The notes below the pieces were generated by a model. The model made no database searches and was not told where the DNA came from. It worked only from the letters and a program-made list of their open reading frames with translations. Below, in pieces: positions 52,568 through 62,221 of a stretch of DNA of 64,000 nucleotides (its first letter is position 1; each line of letters starts with the position of its first letter). The stretch comes from Chloroflexota bacterium (lineage in GTDB: Bacteria > Chloroflexota > JAJPGV01): the NCBI GenBank assembly GCA_021325635.1, contig JAJPGV010000030.1, forward strand, positions 1 to 64,000, written 5' to 3'. The translations under genes and the position numbers were made by a program.

Positions 52568-53980
52568 ATGCGAACAGAGTGGGTCTGGCGGTCATTGCAT
52601 CCCGTTGCCATTGGTCTGGCGCTGCTGGCTGCCGCCTGCTCGAGCGCGGCGCCGGCGGTGTCTCCTCCCGTCGACCGGTCACAGCCGGCGGCGGCAGCCT
52701 CCGGCAAGCCCCCGTCCTCTCCACCTTCCGCTGCCGCCAGTGTGGCTTCCGTGCCCGCTGCCAGCCCCTCATCCGCACCGGCAGTGTCAACCTCACCATC
52801 ACCGGCAACTCGCCCGCCGGCCAGCGCCGCGGCACCCGCGGCCACGGCCACCCCTGGCTTCAACGGACAGTCGAATCAGGTTCCCGATGGCTTCCCCACT
52901 CCGACCACTGCCGGCGAACGGCTGGTGGCGGGTGGCCCACCGCGCGATCCGGGAACGCTGGCCTGGGCGCGTCCTGGCCCGTACATTGGCCCGGCCTGGT
53001 CCGATTTTCGGGTCGGTAATTTCGATCCCAGCCAGCGCCTGGTCACGACCTACTACTTCTACTGGCACGACATGACCGATCCGGCTCGTCGGGCGCGCTA
53101 CCTCAGCGGCGACTTCAAGCGGCCGCCGGACATGGACCATTACAGCTTCCTGCTGCCCGAAACCCACGAACGCGAGTTCAGCGACATGCTGGACGCCGGG
53201 CTCGACTTCGTGCTGCCGGTGTACTGGGGCGAGCCGGGTCATCCCGGCCGGACGACGTCCGAGACGTACCCGCATTACTGGAGCACGGAGGGCATTCCGC
53301 CGATGGTGCAGGCGCTGGACCGGCTGGACGCGAGCGGCAAGCACCTTCCCATCGGCATGTTCTACGACACCACCATCCTGGCCAACGCGGACCTCACGAC
53401 GCCCAACGGCAAGGAGTACTTCTACGTCAACGTCCGCGACTTCTTCTCGCGCATTCCTCCCAAGTACTGGGCGGCGATCGGCGGCAAGCCCATCGTGTGG
53501 CTGTACGACACGTTGTGGGTGTCGCGCTTCGACCAATCGAGCCTCGACTACGTCTCAGACCGGTTCGCCCAGGACTTCGGCGGGCTGCGGCCTTACATCG
53601 TGCGCGAGGTGCAATGGGATACGACCAAGGGCGTCGACCCTCCGCAGCAGCTGCACTCGGACGGCATGTATGGCTGGGGAGCGGCTGCCAACGGTTTCAA
53701 TCCCGATCCCAAGCTCACCGTGGCTGAGGTGGGCCCCGGCTTCACCAACACGCCCTACTGCAAGGGCGGCCCGGCGCAGAATTGTTTCAACATCGACCGC
53801 CAGAACGGGGCGTTCTTCCAGAGGAACCTCCAGGCCGCGGTGGCCAGCTCTAAGCGCATCCTGGCGCTGGAGACCTGGAACGAGTTCAGCGAGGGGACGC
53901 AGATCCAGGAGACCGTGCAGGACGGCCGAAGGTACATCCAGCTGGCGCGGCAGTACGCCGACCGGTTCAAGGGACGCTGA
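52568..53980 (+). CDS. Secreted GH99-like/DUF5010 lipoprotein
   Basis: 470 aa. The signal ends in the lipobox LAAAC, followed by about 75 residues of Pro/Ser/Ala linker. The domain starts at TPTTAGERLVAGG. TTYYFYWHDMTDP, DFVLPVYWGEPGH, PIVWLYDTLWVSR and ILALETWNEFSEGTQI resemble DUF5010/GH99/GH71 barrels with an acidic pair near the last motif. Carbohydrate hydrolysis is likely but the specificity is unknown. Confidence 0.65.
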   Translation: MRTEWVWRSLHPVAIGLALLAAACSSAAPAVSPPVDRSQPAAAASGKPPSSPPSAAASVASVPAASPSSAPAVSTSPSPATRPPASAAAPAATATPGFNGQSNQVPDGFPTPTTAGERLVAGGPPRDPGTLAWARPGPYIGPAWSDFRVGNFDPSQRLVTTYYFYWHDMTDPARRARYLSGDFKRPPDMDHYSFLLPETHEREFSDMLDAGLDFVLPVYWGEPGHPGRTTSETYPHYWSTEGIPPMVQALDRLDASGKHLPIGMFYDTTILANADLTTPNGKEYFYVNVRDFFSRIPPKYWAAIGGKPIVWLYDTLWVSRFDQSSLDYVSDRFAQDFGGLRPYIVREVQWDTTKGVDPPQQLHSDGMYGWGAAANGFNPDPKLTVAEVGPGFTNTPYCKGGPAQNCFNIDRQNGAFFQRNLQAAVASSKRILALETWNEFSEGTQIQETVQDGRRYIQLARQYADRFKGR

Positions 53981-53992
53981 TCGACGCCCGAC

Positions 53993-56080
53993 CTAAGCGG
54001 GCAGGCACTTCCCGCTGATGGAGGCCGACAGCCATCCCAGCGGGTCGCGCGGCTCGAGGCGGGCGACCCCGGCGATCGTCCCGTTCCACACCGCCAGGGC
54101 GCCAGGATTTGCCGGCGGGATCTCAGTGCCGTCCGCGGTCCGAACAGCGATGCCCAGCGCGGCGATCGAGCGCAGGTTCTCGACGTCGATAGTCAGCTGG
54201 TAGAGGTGGCCCGGCTGCCATAACGTGGTCGGATACCACAGCGGCTCGGGCGCGGCGTCTTCTCGCAGCCCGGACAGCGCGCCGTCCGGGCGCCGTGTCG
54301 TGGCCAGCGCAAAATGCAGGGCCTCGCTCAGGGGCGCCGCCGTCTGCCAGTAGGTGTGCAGAGTGGCCGAGCCACCGAGCAGGCCGACTTCGGGCCACTC
54401 CGTCAGCCCACAACCGACGAGCGTGAGCGACGGGCCGAAGCGCAGCGGGCCGGTTTCCCGCCCGAATGGCACGCGGTCGATGCGAACAAAGTCGTAGAAG
54501 CTCGCCGGCAGCACGGCGGGATCGTGTTTCAGGACGGCCCCCAAGGTGTGATCCGCCGGCTCGTCGCTCAGCAGGCCCTCGCGCGTCCCATCGTCTCGAA
54601 TGAGCAGCAGGCCATCATCCGCGGCGGCGAGATCGGCTCGTGGATGCGAGAGCTGGCTGATGGCAGCGTCGCGCATCTCCGCTGCTGACAGCGGGTGGTC
54701 GTTCCCGGCCACGTCCAGCGCGGTCCAGCCGGCACGTTCGCTGGAGGGAAACCAGTACGCGTCGTGGCGGGCGCTGAGCTGTGGGTACAGGCTGGACGTG
54801 GCGCTGATGGAAGCGCTCGGAGGGATGCGCCCCAGCGACTGCTGGATTCTGGCCCCACGGTCGTTGGTATTGGCCAGCGCCGCCGCGAAGCTGGCCGGCG
54901 GAATGCCGATCCAGACCTGCGCCGCCAGCGGGCATACGAGCACGACGAGGGCGAAGGCCACGCCTAGCCCTGGCTTCGCCTTCGCGGCGTTGAATCGCTC
55001 CCGCACGTTCCGCGCTCCGTGCATTCCGGCCCACAGCAGCAGCGGCACGAGCAGGGCGGAGTAGTGCCCGCCAGCGGAGCGCATCCAATCGAAGCCGGAC
55101 AGGGCGTTCACGGCGATGAGCGGAATGGCGGTGGCCAGCTGCATCGGCGCCGCCAGGATCAGCAGGCTGCCCGTGAGGGCTTGGGCGGCGAGGTATTGGG
55201 CAGCGCCTTCGAGCTGGCTCAGCAGCAGAGCGGCGTCGCCATGCCGGGCGACCGCCAGCAGGCCAGCCTTGATCCAGGCGTAGCGCGCCGCGAAGACGTT
55301 GCCGCTGCCGTTGAAAAATGGCTCGATGACGCCGATGCTCAGCAGCGTCCAGAGCCCGGCAGCCGCGGCCATGATGAGCGCCGTCCTGCGCAGCTTACCG
55401 CCGGTGGCCCACCGGGACGAGGACGCGCGGCGAGTCATGAAGTCTCGGACAAGGACCACGGCCCCAATCCAGGCCACGGTCAAGGCTGCATCCTCTCTGG
55501 CCAGCGCGGCCAGGGCGAAGCTGGCCAGCGCCAGGCGGTAGCGCCGGCTTTCGAGCAGCCACAGCGCGACCATCAGCAGCGCCGCGCCGATGGCGACCAT
55601 GTGGAAGTCGGACAGCGCGGCGGCTTCGAGGCCCGGCGCCAGGAGGTAGGCCAGGCCGAAGGCCGCTGCAAGCAGCTCGCTGGCGGTAAGGCGCAGCGCC
55701 AGAGCGGTCGCGGCGAGCGCGCCGGCCGCGAGGCCGGCCGCCTGGATCCACAGCAGGAGGCGAGGATCGGGGTCCAGGCGGAATACAGGCGCCAGCAGCA
55801 GCAGCGCCGGCTCGACGTGAAACGCCAGCAGCCAGTGTGGATGGCGAATAGCGCTGGGATCCACACCCTCCAGCAGCGTGCTGATGCCCTGAACTGTCGT
55901 GAAGCGGAACGGCTCACCGTGGGCGTCGTACCAGATGGCCTGTGACACGTATCCGAGGTCGAAGGCGTTGGTCTGCAGCTGCTCGTGACGGTTGACGGCC
56001 AGCTTGCCCACGGCCAGCGTCCAGCCCGCGGCGGCGATCAAGACGATGGCAAACGCGAGGCGCGTTCGCGCCGACGTCAT
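53993..56080 (-). CDS. DUF2079 membrane protein
   Basis: 695 aa with about ten membrane helices in the first 400 residues and a periplasmic C-terminus. NAFDLGYVSQAIWYDAHGEP and LSDFHMVAIGAALLMVALWL fit DUF2079, a GT-C-like family of unknown sugar specificity. It is separated by 12 nt from the convergent DUF5010 gene. Confidence 0.8.
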   Translation of the reverse strand: MTSARTRLAFAIVLIAAAGWTLAVGKLAVNRHEQLQTNAFDLGYVSQAIWYDAHGEPFRFTTVQGISTLLEGVDPSAIRHPHWLLAFHVEPALLLLAPVFRLDPDPRLLLWIQAAGLAAGALAATALALRLTASELLAAAFGLAYLLAPGLEAAALSDFHMVAIGAALLMVALWLLESRRYRLALASFALAALAREDAALTVAWIGAVVLVRDFMTRRASSSRWATGGKLRRTALIMAAAAGLWTLLSIGVIEPFFNGSGNVFAARYAWIKAGLLAVARHGDAALLLSQLEGAAQYLAAQALTGSLLILAAPMQLATAIPLIAVNALSGFDWMRSAGGHYSALLVPLLLWAGMHGARNVRERFNAAKAKPGLGVAFALVVLVCPLAAQVWIGIPPASFAAALANTNDRGARIQQSLGRIPPSASISATSSLYPQLSARHDAYWFPSSERAGWTALDVAGNDHPLSAAEMRDAAISQLSHPRADLAAADDGLLLIRDDGTREGLLSDEPADHTLGAVLKHDPAVLPASFYDFVRIDRVPFGRETGPLRFGPSLTLVGCGLTEWPEVGLLGGSATLHTYWQTAAPLSEALHFALATTRRPDGALSGLREDAAPEPLWYPTTLWQPGHLYQLTIDVENLRSIAALGIAVRTADGTEIPPANPGALAVWNGTIAGVARLEPRDPLGWLSASISGKCLPA

Positions 56081-56120
56081 GTCATACGAATCCGGAGCGG
56101 CGCACAGGCCTCGATCGGCC

Positions 56121-56149
56121 GCGGGACGCCGTTTGAGCCGGCGTCCCGC
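56121..56149. terminator. Perfect 11-bp stem hairpin
   Basis: GCGGGACGCCG and CGGCGTCCCGC enclose a 7-nt loop in the gap between the radical SAM gene and the DUF2079 gene, both on the minus strand. There is no T-run. A transcription stop or mRNA-stabilising structure is inferred. Confidence 0.45.
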
Positions 56150-56164
56150 AGGGCGCCTGCGCTG

Positions 56165-57232
56165 CTACAGACTCCAGTCCAGGCCGCAGCGGCGGCAGGC
56201 CTCCGGCGGATCGGCGGATTGGTGCTTACGGCGGAACTCGCGATAGCGCTCACCGTTCCACACTGTGGCGAAACCGCCATCCTTGACGTTCCCCAGGACG
56301 ATGTCGTCGTAAGGCACGTCGGTGAATGGCGCTATGCAGCAGGGCAGCGCGTTGCCATTCGCGGTGACGTAGCCGAGGCGCCAGGGCCGGCGGCAGCCCT
56401 GCCACGGGTTCTCGACTGCCTGGGGACCTTCCACGTACTCGGTTGGGGCCAGCGCGCCGGCGCCGGCGAAGCCCAGGCCCAGCTCGGCCGCCCGGTGTCC
56501 GGCCTGGGTGACGATGTCCGTGACCTCGGAGCGCAGCTCAGTTTCGGCGTTGTAGATCGATTGGTCCTCCACCGCCAGCCCCTGGCCGAAGAAGACCATC
56601 CTGGTGAGGTACACCTCGTCGGCGCCCAGCCGGGCGGCCGTCTCCACCAGCCCCGGCAGCTCACGAATGTTTTCTCGCACTCCCGTGAACCACAGCGAGA
56701 TTCGCGGATGCGTCACGCCCAGCCGCCGGCGTGTTTGAACCATCTCGCCGACGTTCTTCAGGACCTTGGGCAGCACGTTCACGCCGCGGATGCGAGCGTA
56801 GGTCTCGGGCGTCGAGGCGTCGCAGGACACCCGCAGGTCGTCCAGTCCGCTTTCCACGAGCTCCTGCTGCCGTTTGGGGTACAGCAGGATGGCGTTCGTG
56901 TTGAACACGACGTGGACGCCGCGGTCCTTGAGAAAGCGGATCATCCTGGCCAGGTCACGATTGAGCAGCGGCTCACCAATGCCCTGCAGCACGACCCGCT
57001 TGAGGTGAGGGAACTGGTCCACCAGCTCGAGGAACTCCTGGTAGGTCAGGTAATGTTCCTGCTCCTGCGGGTCGAAGGTCAGCGGGCAGGTGACGCACAG
57101 CGAGTTGCAGCGGTTGGTGACCTCGATGTACAGCTCTCGCGGATTGTCCAGCTCTTGATCCGCGGCCGGGATCCGGACGTCGACCGACGCCGGGATGGAT
57201 GGCAGCGCGGCCCGAGCGCCCGCGTCAGCCAT
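56165..57232 (-). CDS. Radical SAM protein with C-terminal Cys cluster
   Basis: 355 aa from the ATG at 57232. The SAM cluster motif CNSLCVTC is at residues 42-49 after RELYIEVTNR. GIGEPLLNRDL and VSCDASTPETYARIRG are typical radical SAM loops. The C-terminus has further Cys (GCRRPW, ALPCCIAPF, CRRCGLDW) suggesting a SPASM-like auxiliary cluster. Substrate unknown; a peptide or cofactor modifier is possible. Confidence 0.8.
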   Translation of the reverse strand: MADAGARAALPSIPASVDVRIPAADQELDNPRELYIEVTNRCNSLCVTCPLTFDPQEQEHYLTYQEFLELVDQFPHLKRVVLQGIGEPLLNRDLARMIRFLKDRGVHVVFNTNAILLYPKRQQELVESGLDDLRVSCDASTPETYARIRGVNVLPKVLKNVGEMVQTRRRLGVTHPRISLWFTGVRENIRELPGLVETAARLGADEVYLTRMVFFGQGLAVEDQSIYNAETELRSEVTDIVTQAGHRAAELGLGFAGAGALAPTEYVEGPQAVENPWQGCRRPWRLGYVTANGNALPCCIAPFTDVPYDDIVLGNVKDGGFATVWNGERYREFRRKHQSADPPEACRRCGLDWSL

Positions 57233-57308
57233 GCCGGGGACCCTCAGACCGCGGCAGGGTAGGTGGCGCCGGGGCTGGCCGAGTGCCTCGTCTAGCAACC
57301 ACCGTTGC

Positions 57309-58061
57309 CTACCCTAACATACGCGGCCTGGCCTGGGCCGAGGCCTCGTTCGAGCCGTCCAGGCAGCCGTTCAGCGCGCTCAGGAGCTTGGCAAAGCGCG
57401 GTTCGGCCGCGGTGGACAGCTCCGATCGCAGCTGTCGCAGCTCGTCGATGGTGTCGACGTCGTACCACGCTGGCCCGTGGCCAACCCTCAGGCCCATCCT
57501 GGTGGCTCGCGCCGCCGTCTCCAGGCAGATTGTCCTGCCATCGTAGTCCTGGCCTTCGAAGAGATCGCGAGCGGCTTCTTCCGCCAGCCCCCTTCCTCCA
57601 ACGAGGTAATAGCCTCCGTCGTGGCAGGGGCCGAGGATGATTCCTGGCCGGTCGCCAGCCAACTGGGCCAGCAGCCGAAATGACTCATGCATGTGGCGAA
57701 GGGGAAGGTTCGGCGAATCGGATTCCCCCACCACGACCGAGTCCGCGCCCTCCGCGAATGCCTGCGCGAAGGCTTCGCTGATGCCGGCCATGAGACCCGA
57801 GCGGCGCTGCGCCCACACGCGAACGGCAGGCGGCGCCAGCTTCCTGAGCTCCGCCTGGTGGCGGTGGTCGGGGCTCATGACCGCTACGTCCGCCTGGCCC
57901 AGCTCTTCGGCGGCCAGCAGGGCATTATCGAAGGTCTGCTGCAGGAACGCGTGGTGAATGGCTGCCGCGGCCTCGTTGCCTACGTGCACGGCCAGGCGTG
58001 TCTTGGCCTCGCCTGGAATGGGCGCCTTGGCCATGATGACGATGGTCTTGCGCCCGCTCAC
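57309..58061 (-). CDS. DUF2064/TIGR04282 nucleotidyltransferase-like glycosyltransferase
   Basis: 250 aa. GT-A fold: VIMAKAPIPGEAKTRLA is the family start, VVVGESDSPNLPLRHM holds the acidic metal residues, and GPCHDGGYYLVGG the glycine-rich loop. Members occur beside ArsS-like radical SAM enzymes and polyprenyl sugar genes. It starts at GTG in a GTGA overlap with the GT2 gene, suggesting joint envelope-sugar work. Confidence 0.8.
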   Translation of the reverse strand: MSGRKTIVIMAKAPIPGEAKTRLAVHVGNEAAAAIHHAFLQQTFDNALLAAEELGQADVAVMSPDHRHQAELRKLAPPAVRVWAQRRSGLMAGISEAFAQAFAEGADSVVVGESDSPNLPLRHMHESFRLLAQLAGDRPGIILGPCHDGGYYLVGGRGLAEEAARDLFEGQDYDGRTICLETAARATRMGLRVGHGPAWYDVDTIDELRQLRSELSTAAEPRFAKLLSALNGCLDGSNEASAQARPRMLG

Positions 58062-58798
58062 AGCAGCGGAGCCCCGGCCGTTCGTCCCAGACCATGGCGG
58101 GCCAACGTTGCGAGAATGGAGCGCGCGGCCTTCAACGACGTGCTCAGGTTGCCGCTGACCTTGGATACGCCGCCCGTTCGCCTGCGATAGTCAATCGGAA
58201 CTTCGAGGATGCGGTAGCCACGGCGCGCGGCCTTGACCAGCATCTCGATGGTCCAGCCGTAGGTGGCCTCGGTCATGCCCAGCGCCAGGAGCCGCTCGCG
58301 CCGAATGACTTTGAAGCTGGGCAGATCGCTGATGCGCTGGCCCCAACGGGCGCTGATCAGCATTGCCGCCAGCTTGTTGCCGAGCACTGCGTGGGCGGGC
58401 AGGGCTCCCACCTCCATCCGCGCTCGGGCCCCGATCGCCAGATCGGCGCGCCCGTCCAGCACCGGCTCCAGCAGCAGCGGCAGCTGCCGAGGATCGTCGG
58501 CGCCGTCGCCGTCGATGAACACCAGGATCTCGGCTGTGCTCGCGCCGACGCCGCTGGCGCAAGCCCGGCCGTACCCCCGCCGGGTTTCCCGCACGACACG
58601 TGCGCCGGCGCTCTCCGCCGCCTGCACGGTGCCGTCCGTGCTGCCGCCGTCCACGACGACGACGTCATCTACCAGGTCGTGGGGAAGCCCGCTGATGACG
58701 CCGGCGATTGCCGCCTGTTCATTGAGCACCGGGATGACGGCACAGACGGTCGCGCGCGCCGGACCACTGTCTTCTTGCAACGCTGTCCATCTTGCCAT
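58058..58798 (-). CDS. GT2 family glycosyltransferase (DPM/DPG-synthase-like)
   Basis: 246 aa from the ATG at 58798. CAVIPVLNEQAAIAGVI, VVVDGGSTDGT and ILVFIDGDGADDPRQLP (DxD) are GT2 signatures. The sequence around MEVGALPAHAVLGNKLAAML and RRTGGVSKVSGN is like dolichol/polyprenyl-phosphate glucose or mannose synthases. It probably charges a polyprenyl phosphate for the GT-C enzymes nearby. Confidence 0.85.
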   Translation of the reverse strand: MARWTALQEDSGPARATVCAVIPVLNEQAAIAGVISGLPHDLVDDVVVVDGGSTDGTVQAAESAGARVVRETRRGYGRACASGVGASTAEILVFIDGDGADDPRQLPLLLEPVLDGRADLAIGARARMEVGALPAHAVLGNKLAAMLISARWGQRISDLPSFKVIRRERLLALGMTEATYGWTIEMLVKAARRGYRILEVPIDYRRRTGGVSKVSGNLSTSLKAARSILATLARHGLGRTAGAPLL

Positions 58799-58831
58799 GG
58801 CCGGCGTCGCAAAAGCGTTATGCTCTGACCC

Positions 58832-58918
58832 GGAGAGGTGTCCGAGTGGTTGATGGTGCCGCTCTCGAAAAGCGGTGGGTGATGAGCCCCGGGAGTTCGA
58901 ATCTCCCCCTCTCCGCCA
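58832..58918 (+). tRNA. tRNA-Ser (anticodon CGA)
   Basis: The acceptor GGAGAGG/CCTCTCC is complete. The anticodon arm is CCGCT-CTCGAAA-AGCGG. The long variable arm and the T arm GGGAG-TTCGAAT-CTCCC mark tRNA-Ser. The discriminator G is followed by an encoded CCA, unlike the other tRNAs here. Confidence 0.93.
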
Positions 58919-58984
58919 CCCGGTAACGACGGCCGCGCAGCATGACGGGGCTTTGCCTCTGAGGTTTGGCCTCGGATCCGGTGT

Positions 58985-59068
58985 GGAGAGGTCGCCTAGT
59001 TGGCCTAGGGCGCGGCACTGGAAATGCCGTAGGTGCAAGCCTCGTGGGTTCGAATCCCACCCTCTCCG
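58985..59068 (+). tRNA. tRNA-Ser (anticodon GGA)
   Basis: Acceptor GGAGAGG/CCTCTCC; anticodon arm CGGCA-CTGGAAA-TGCCG; a long variable arm; T arm GTGGG-TTCGAAT-CCCAC. No CCA encoded. Lies 66 nt after the first tRNA-Ser on the same strand and probably in the same transcript. Confidence 0.93.
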
Positions 59069-59172
59069 CTTATTGAGGACAGGACCAGCCTCACCCTTGT
59101 CCAAGGACGCCAACTTCTAGCCACTAGGTACCAGGAGCGGCACTTGTCGCTGCGCTGGCCGTTACACAGGAC

Positions 59173-60744
59173 GTGCTGAGCGCGGTAGGTGCGATGACCG
59201 TGCGGAAGCGGTGGCAAATGGCCTTGCTTGCGTCCCAGATCCGCCCTCCGATTTTCGCATCGGGCGGCGGAGATAACGTCTCATCCGCGTATGGCAGCCC
59301 AGGTGCGCCGGCCGACAGCCGGCCGGGGTCCTGGCGCCTGACGGCAGCCCATGCCGTCTTCGTGGTGGCGGTGGCTCTTGGCTGTGGCGCAGCGTTTCTG
59401 CTCTGGCCGCTGCCCCCGCTCGATTCCTCGCGCGTGGGCATCCTCGGTCTGCTGTCGCTGGCGGCGCTCACAGCGGAAGTGTTCACCGTGGATTTCCCGG
59501 ACCGGCGCCGGGTTTCCGTCAGCTACATGTTCGCCCTGCTGGCCTCGAGCATTGTTGATCCCAGCGCGGGCATGATCGTCGCCGGCAGTGCCGGCCTCAT
59601 CGCCGGGCTGGCGCGGCCCGCTGGCTGCTGGTGGCGGGGACTCTTCCATGGGCCTCGCCTCGCGCTCGCCGCCGCGGCCGGGAGCTATGTCACCGCCGCA
59701 GCCCTGGGGGGGCTCCGAAGCGACCTTTCGGTGCCGGCTTTGGCCGGGCTGCTGTCTTACGCGGCGATCTTCACCTTGGTGGCTTGGAGCGCGGGCTGGC
59801 TGGAGGAGCTGCTGTCGCGGCGGCCCGGTCGCTTCATCGCCGTGGACCCTGTGACCAATGCCTTGATCGTGCCCCTGCCCTTGGTGCTTCAGCAGATCTA
59901 TCAGCGAACCGGAGCCTCGGGGCTGCAGTTTTCGGTGCTCGCCCTGGCGCTCTTGTTGATCGTGGTTCGAGCGTATGTGAACCTGGCGACGCTGCACGCC
60001 ACGCTGAAGGCGGCCTACGCTCGCCTCGCCGAACAGGAGCAGAAGCTTGCTCGGGCGCTGGAGAGCAACCGCGAGATGTCCCAGATCGTGAGCCACGACC
60101 TGCGCGGTCCCTTGACCAGCGTCATGGGCTACACCGAGCTTCTGCGCAGCAGCCTTGCCCGGCCGGCCATGCAGCCGGAACGGCAGATCGGCTACGTCGA
60201 ATCGATCGAGCGCAACAGCCGGCGCATCCTGAACCTGGCGGATAACCTGCTCAACCTGCATCGCCTGGAAGAGGGCGCGGACCTCGAGCTTGCCTGCGTG
60301 AATCCGGCGGACGTCGTGCGCAAAGTCGTGGATGAGATGTCCGTCCGAGCGGCGCAAAAGCGGATCGCGCTGCAGGCGCGGCTGGATGGCCTGCCGATGA
60401 ACACGTCCGAGTGGATGCTTCGCGAGATCGTCGACAACCTGCTGTCGAACGCCATCAAGTACACGCCCGAGGGCGGCCACGTCGACGTTCGGGTGGCAAG
60501 GCATGAAGCCGAGCTCCTCATCGAGGTAGGCGACGACGGCATTGGGATGTCACCCGAAGACCAGGCAAAGCTGTTCACCAAGTTCTTTCGAAGCGGGGCG
60601 GCCGAGGTGCGCAAGGCCCATGGCAGCGGGCTTGGTTTGGCGCTGACGCGCAAGCTGGTGGAACGGCTGGGTGGCGAGATCGAGGTCAGGAGCGAGCTCG
60701 GCGCCGGGTCTCGCTTCAGAGTTCGTTTGCGGGTGCAGCAATGA
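59173..60744 (+). CDS. Membrane sensor histidine kinase
   Basis: 523 aa from a GTG (ATG at 59194 possible). The first 270 residues hold about seven membrane helices of the MASE-like type, then a coiled-coil linker. HisKA motif QIVSHDLRGPLTSVMGYTEL (His near residue 306); HATPase NLLSNAIKYTPEGG and GSGLGLALTRKLVERLGGEI. No receiver partner is adjacent. It overlaps the Pro-rich protein gene by ATGA. Confidence 0.88.
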   Translation: MLSAVGAMTVRKRWQMALLASQIRPPIFASGGGDNVSSAYGSPGAPADSRPGSWRLTAAHAVFVVAVALGCGAAFLLWPLPPLDSSRVGILGLLSLAALTAEVFTVDFPDRRRVSVSYMFALLASSIVDPSAGMIVAGSAGLIAGLARPAGCWWRGLFHGPRLALAAAAGSYVTAAALGGLRSDLSVPALAGLLSYAAIFTLVAWSAGWLEELLSRRPGRFIAVDPVTNALIVPLPLVLQQIYQRTGASGLQFSVLALALLLIVVRAYVNLATLHATLKAAYARLAEQEQKLARALESNREMSQIVSHDLRGPLTSVMGYTELLRSSLARPAMQPERQIGYVESIERNSRRILNLADNLLNLHRLEEGADLELACVNPADVVRKVVDEMSVRAAQKRIALQARLDGLPMNTSEWMLREIVDNLLSNAIKYTPEGGHVDVRVARHEAELLIEVGDDGIGMSPEDQAKLFTKFFRSGAAEVRKAHGSGLGLALTRKLVERLGGEIEVRSELGAGSRFRVRLRVQQ

Positions 60745-61682
60745 GGCCGAGCCGCGAGGCGGTCCTGGCGCGGACGCGCTATGCCGGCTTCAGCTACGTC
60801 GCCGGCGCTTCGGTGGCGGCCGCGATGGCTGTCGTCAGCCTGTTGAGCCCCGCGGCACCGCGCTCGGGCCCGGCCTTGAGGATCGATCCTGAGGCGATCG
60901 TGAGCGCCCGGTTGGCATCATCGAGTGTTCGAATCAGCGATGCCGGTCAGGAGCCGGCGTCGGAGCCGCCGAGCCCTCCGCTGGTCAGTGTGGTGGTCGA
61001 TTCGCCCGAGCCTCCTGTCAATGCCGCGGCCTCGCTTGCTCGGACTCCACCGCCGCCGGCGCCGTCACCGCCGCCACAAGCGCCGGCGCCCACGGCTGAT
61101 GCCGCGCCGGTGTCGCATCCCGATGTGTCGCCCCCGCCTGGGCCGCAGCCTCCTCCGAGCATCCCTCGCATCGCATCCGGGCCGCGCTCCGCGCCGGCGA
61201 AGCCACCCACGCTGCCGCCCACGCCCGGCCCGGTGGCGGTGCCCGGGCCCGGGCAGCCGCCGAGCTCGCTACCGATTACGCTGCCGCCCGTGCCGGGTCC
61301 GGTCCTGCCACCGGTTCCGGCGCTGCCCGCGCCGCTGCCTGTCGTTCCGCCGACGCTGTTTGCCGCGCCGCCGGAGCTGGATCTGCAACCGGCGTCTGTG
61401 GCTGCCCTGCTGCAGCAGACCTCGCCCTCCGCGGCAGCGGCCTATCAGTCCGCCATGAACACGGCAAATCAGGCCCTGGCAGCCGCCAAGCAATCTTCGC
61501 CGCCAGCTGCTCCCCGCGCTTCAACCGCGCCCCTGCCCGCCGCTTCCCAGGCCGCTCTGGCGCTGCCTGCGCCGCCGGCTGCCGCGCCCATCCCGCCGGC
61601 GCCAGTCCCTCCCCCGGTAAAATTCGAAGCACCAGCGCAAAGGAGTGCAGTCATTGGCGGAAGAGTGGGTGACGGTCGCTAA
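60741..61682 (+). CDS. Proline-rich membrane-anchored protein
   Basis: 313 aa. One N-terminal helix (TRYAGFSYVAGASVAAAMAV) follows a short basic start. The rest is Pro/Ala/Ser-rich low complexity, with runs of PPP and repeated PVPGP-like units. No domain is recognised. The ATGA overlap with the kinase gene suggests a partner or target of that kinase. The 3' end overlaps the Rieske gene by 29 nt. Confidence 0.6.
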   Translation: MRPSREAVLARTRYAGFSYVAGASVAAAMAVVSLLSPAAPRSGPALRIDPEAIVSARLASSSVRISDAGQEPASEPPSPPLVSVVVDSPEPPVNAAASLARTPPPPAPSPPPQAPAPTADAAPVSHPDVSPPPGPQPPPSIPRIASGPRSAPAKPPTLPPTPGPVAVPGPGQPPSSLPITLPPVPGPVLPPVPALPAPLPVVPPTLFAAPPELDLQPASVAALLQQTSPSAAAAYQSAMNTANQALAAAKQSSPPAAPRASTAPLPAASQAALALPAPPAAAPIPPAPVPPPVKFEAPAQRSAVIGGRVGDGR

Positions 61683-61965
61683 GTCCGGGGACGTGGCTGA
61701 GGGCCAGATGATCGAGGTATCCCTGGACGGTAAGGCCATTGCCATAGCCAACGTGGAAGGCAGCTACTACGCCATCGCTGGAGAGTGCCCTCACCAGGGA
61801 GGGCCGATTGCCGAAGGCGACCTGGAGGGAACGGTGGTGACCTGTCCGTGGCACACCTTCCGCTTCGATTTCAAGACTGGCCGGACGCTGGATCCGCCCA
61901 TTGGCAATTGCGCCAAGTACGAGATCCGTGTGTCAGGCGACGACCTGCAAGTCCTCAACCGCTGA
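61654..61965 (+). CDS. Rieske [2Fe-2S] ferredoxin
   Basis: 103 aa from a TTG with AGGAG 8 nt upstream; GTG at 61645 is possible. The cluster ligands are C45-x-H47 (ECPHQGG) and C64-x2-H67 (TCPWHTF). This is the small NirD/BphF-like Rieske type, an electron carrier. Partner oxygenase or reductase genes are not adjacent. Confidence 0.9.
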   Translation: MAEEWVTVAKSGDVAEGQMIEVSLDGKAIAIANVEGSYYAIAGECPHQGGPIAEGDLEGTVVTCPWHTFRFDFKTGRTLDPPIGNCAKYEIRVSGDDLQVLNR

Positions 61966-61978
61966 GCGGAGTCACCTG

Positions 61979-62221
61979 TTGGCGCCCCCGTTCGCCACGA
62001 ACCGCGAGCGCTGCACGCTGTGTGTCTTCGGCGAGATGTGGACGGTCGAATTTCACCGCCTCGGGGCTGACTGCCGTCATCCGAACGCGGCCACCTGGCC
62101 CCACATGGAGCGCTGGAGCGACGGCACCATGTCCATCCGTCCCGATGGGCCGCCGTGTCCGCACTTCGAGCCTCGAACAGACAGTCTGATGTCCGAGCTC
62201 GATGCCGTCAATGGCGGCTAG
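61979..62221 (+). CDS. Cys-rich 80-aa protein
   Basis: TTG start with GGAG 8 nt upstream, 13 nt after the Rieske stop. ERCTLCVFGEM, GADCRHPNAATW and PPCPHFEPR place four Cys and several His in a zinc- or iron-binding-like order. No family is recognised. It overlaps the DUF1684 start by 11 nt, so it fits an operon Rieske-Cys-rich-DUF1684. Confidence 0.55.
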   Translation: MAPPFATNRERCTLCVFGEMWTVEFHRLGADCRHPNAATWPHMERWSDGTMSIRPDGPPCPHFEPRTDSLMSELDAVNGG

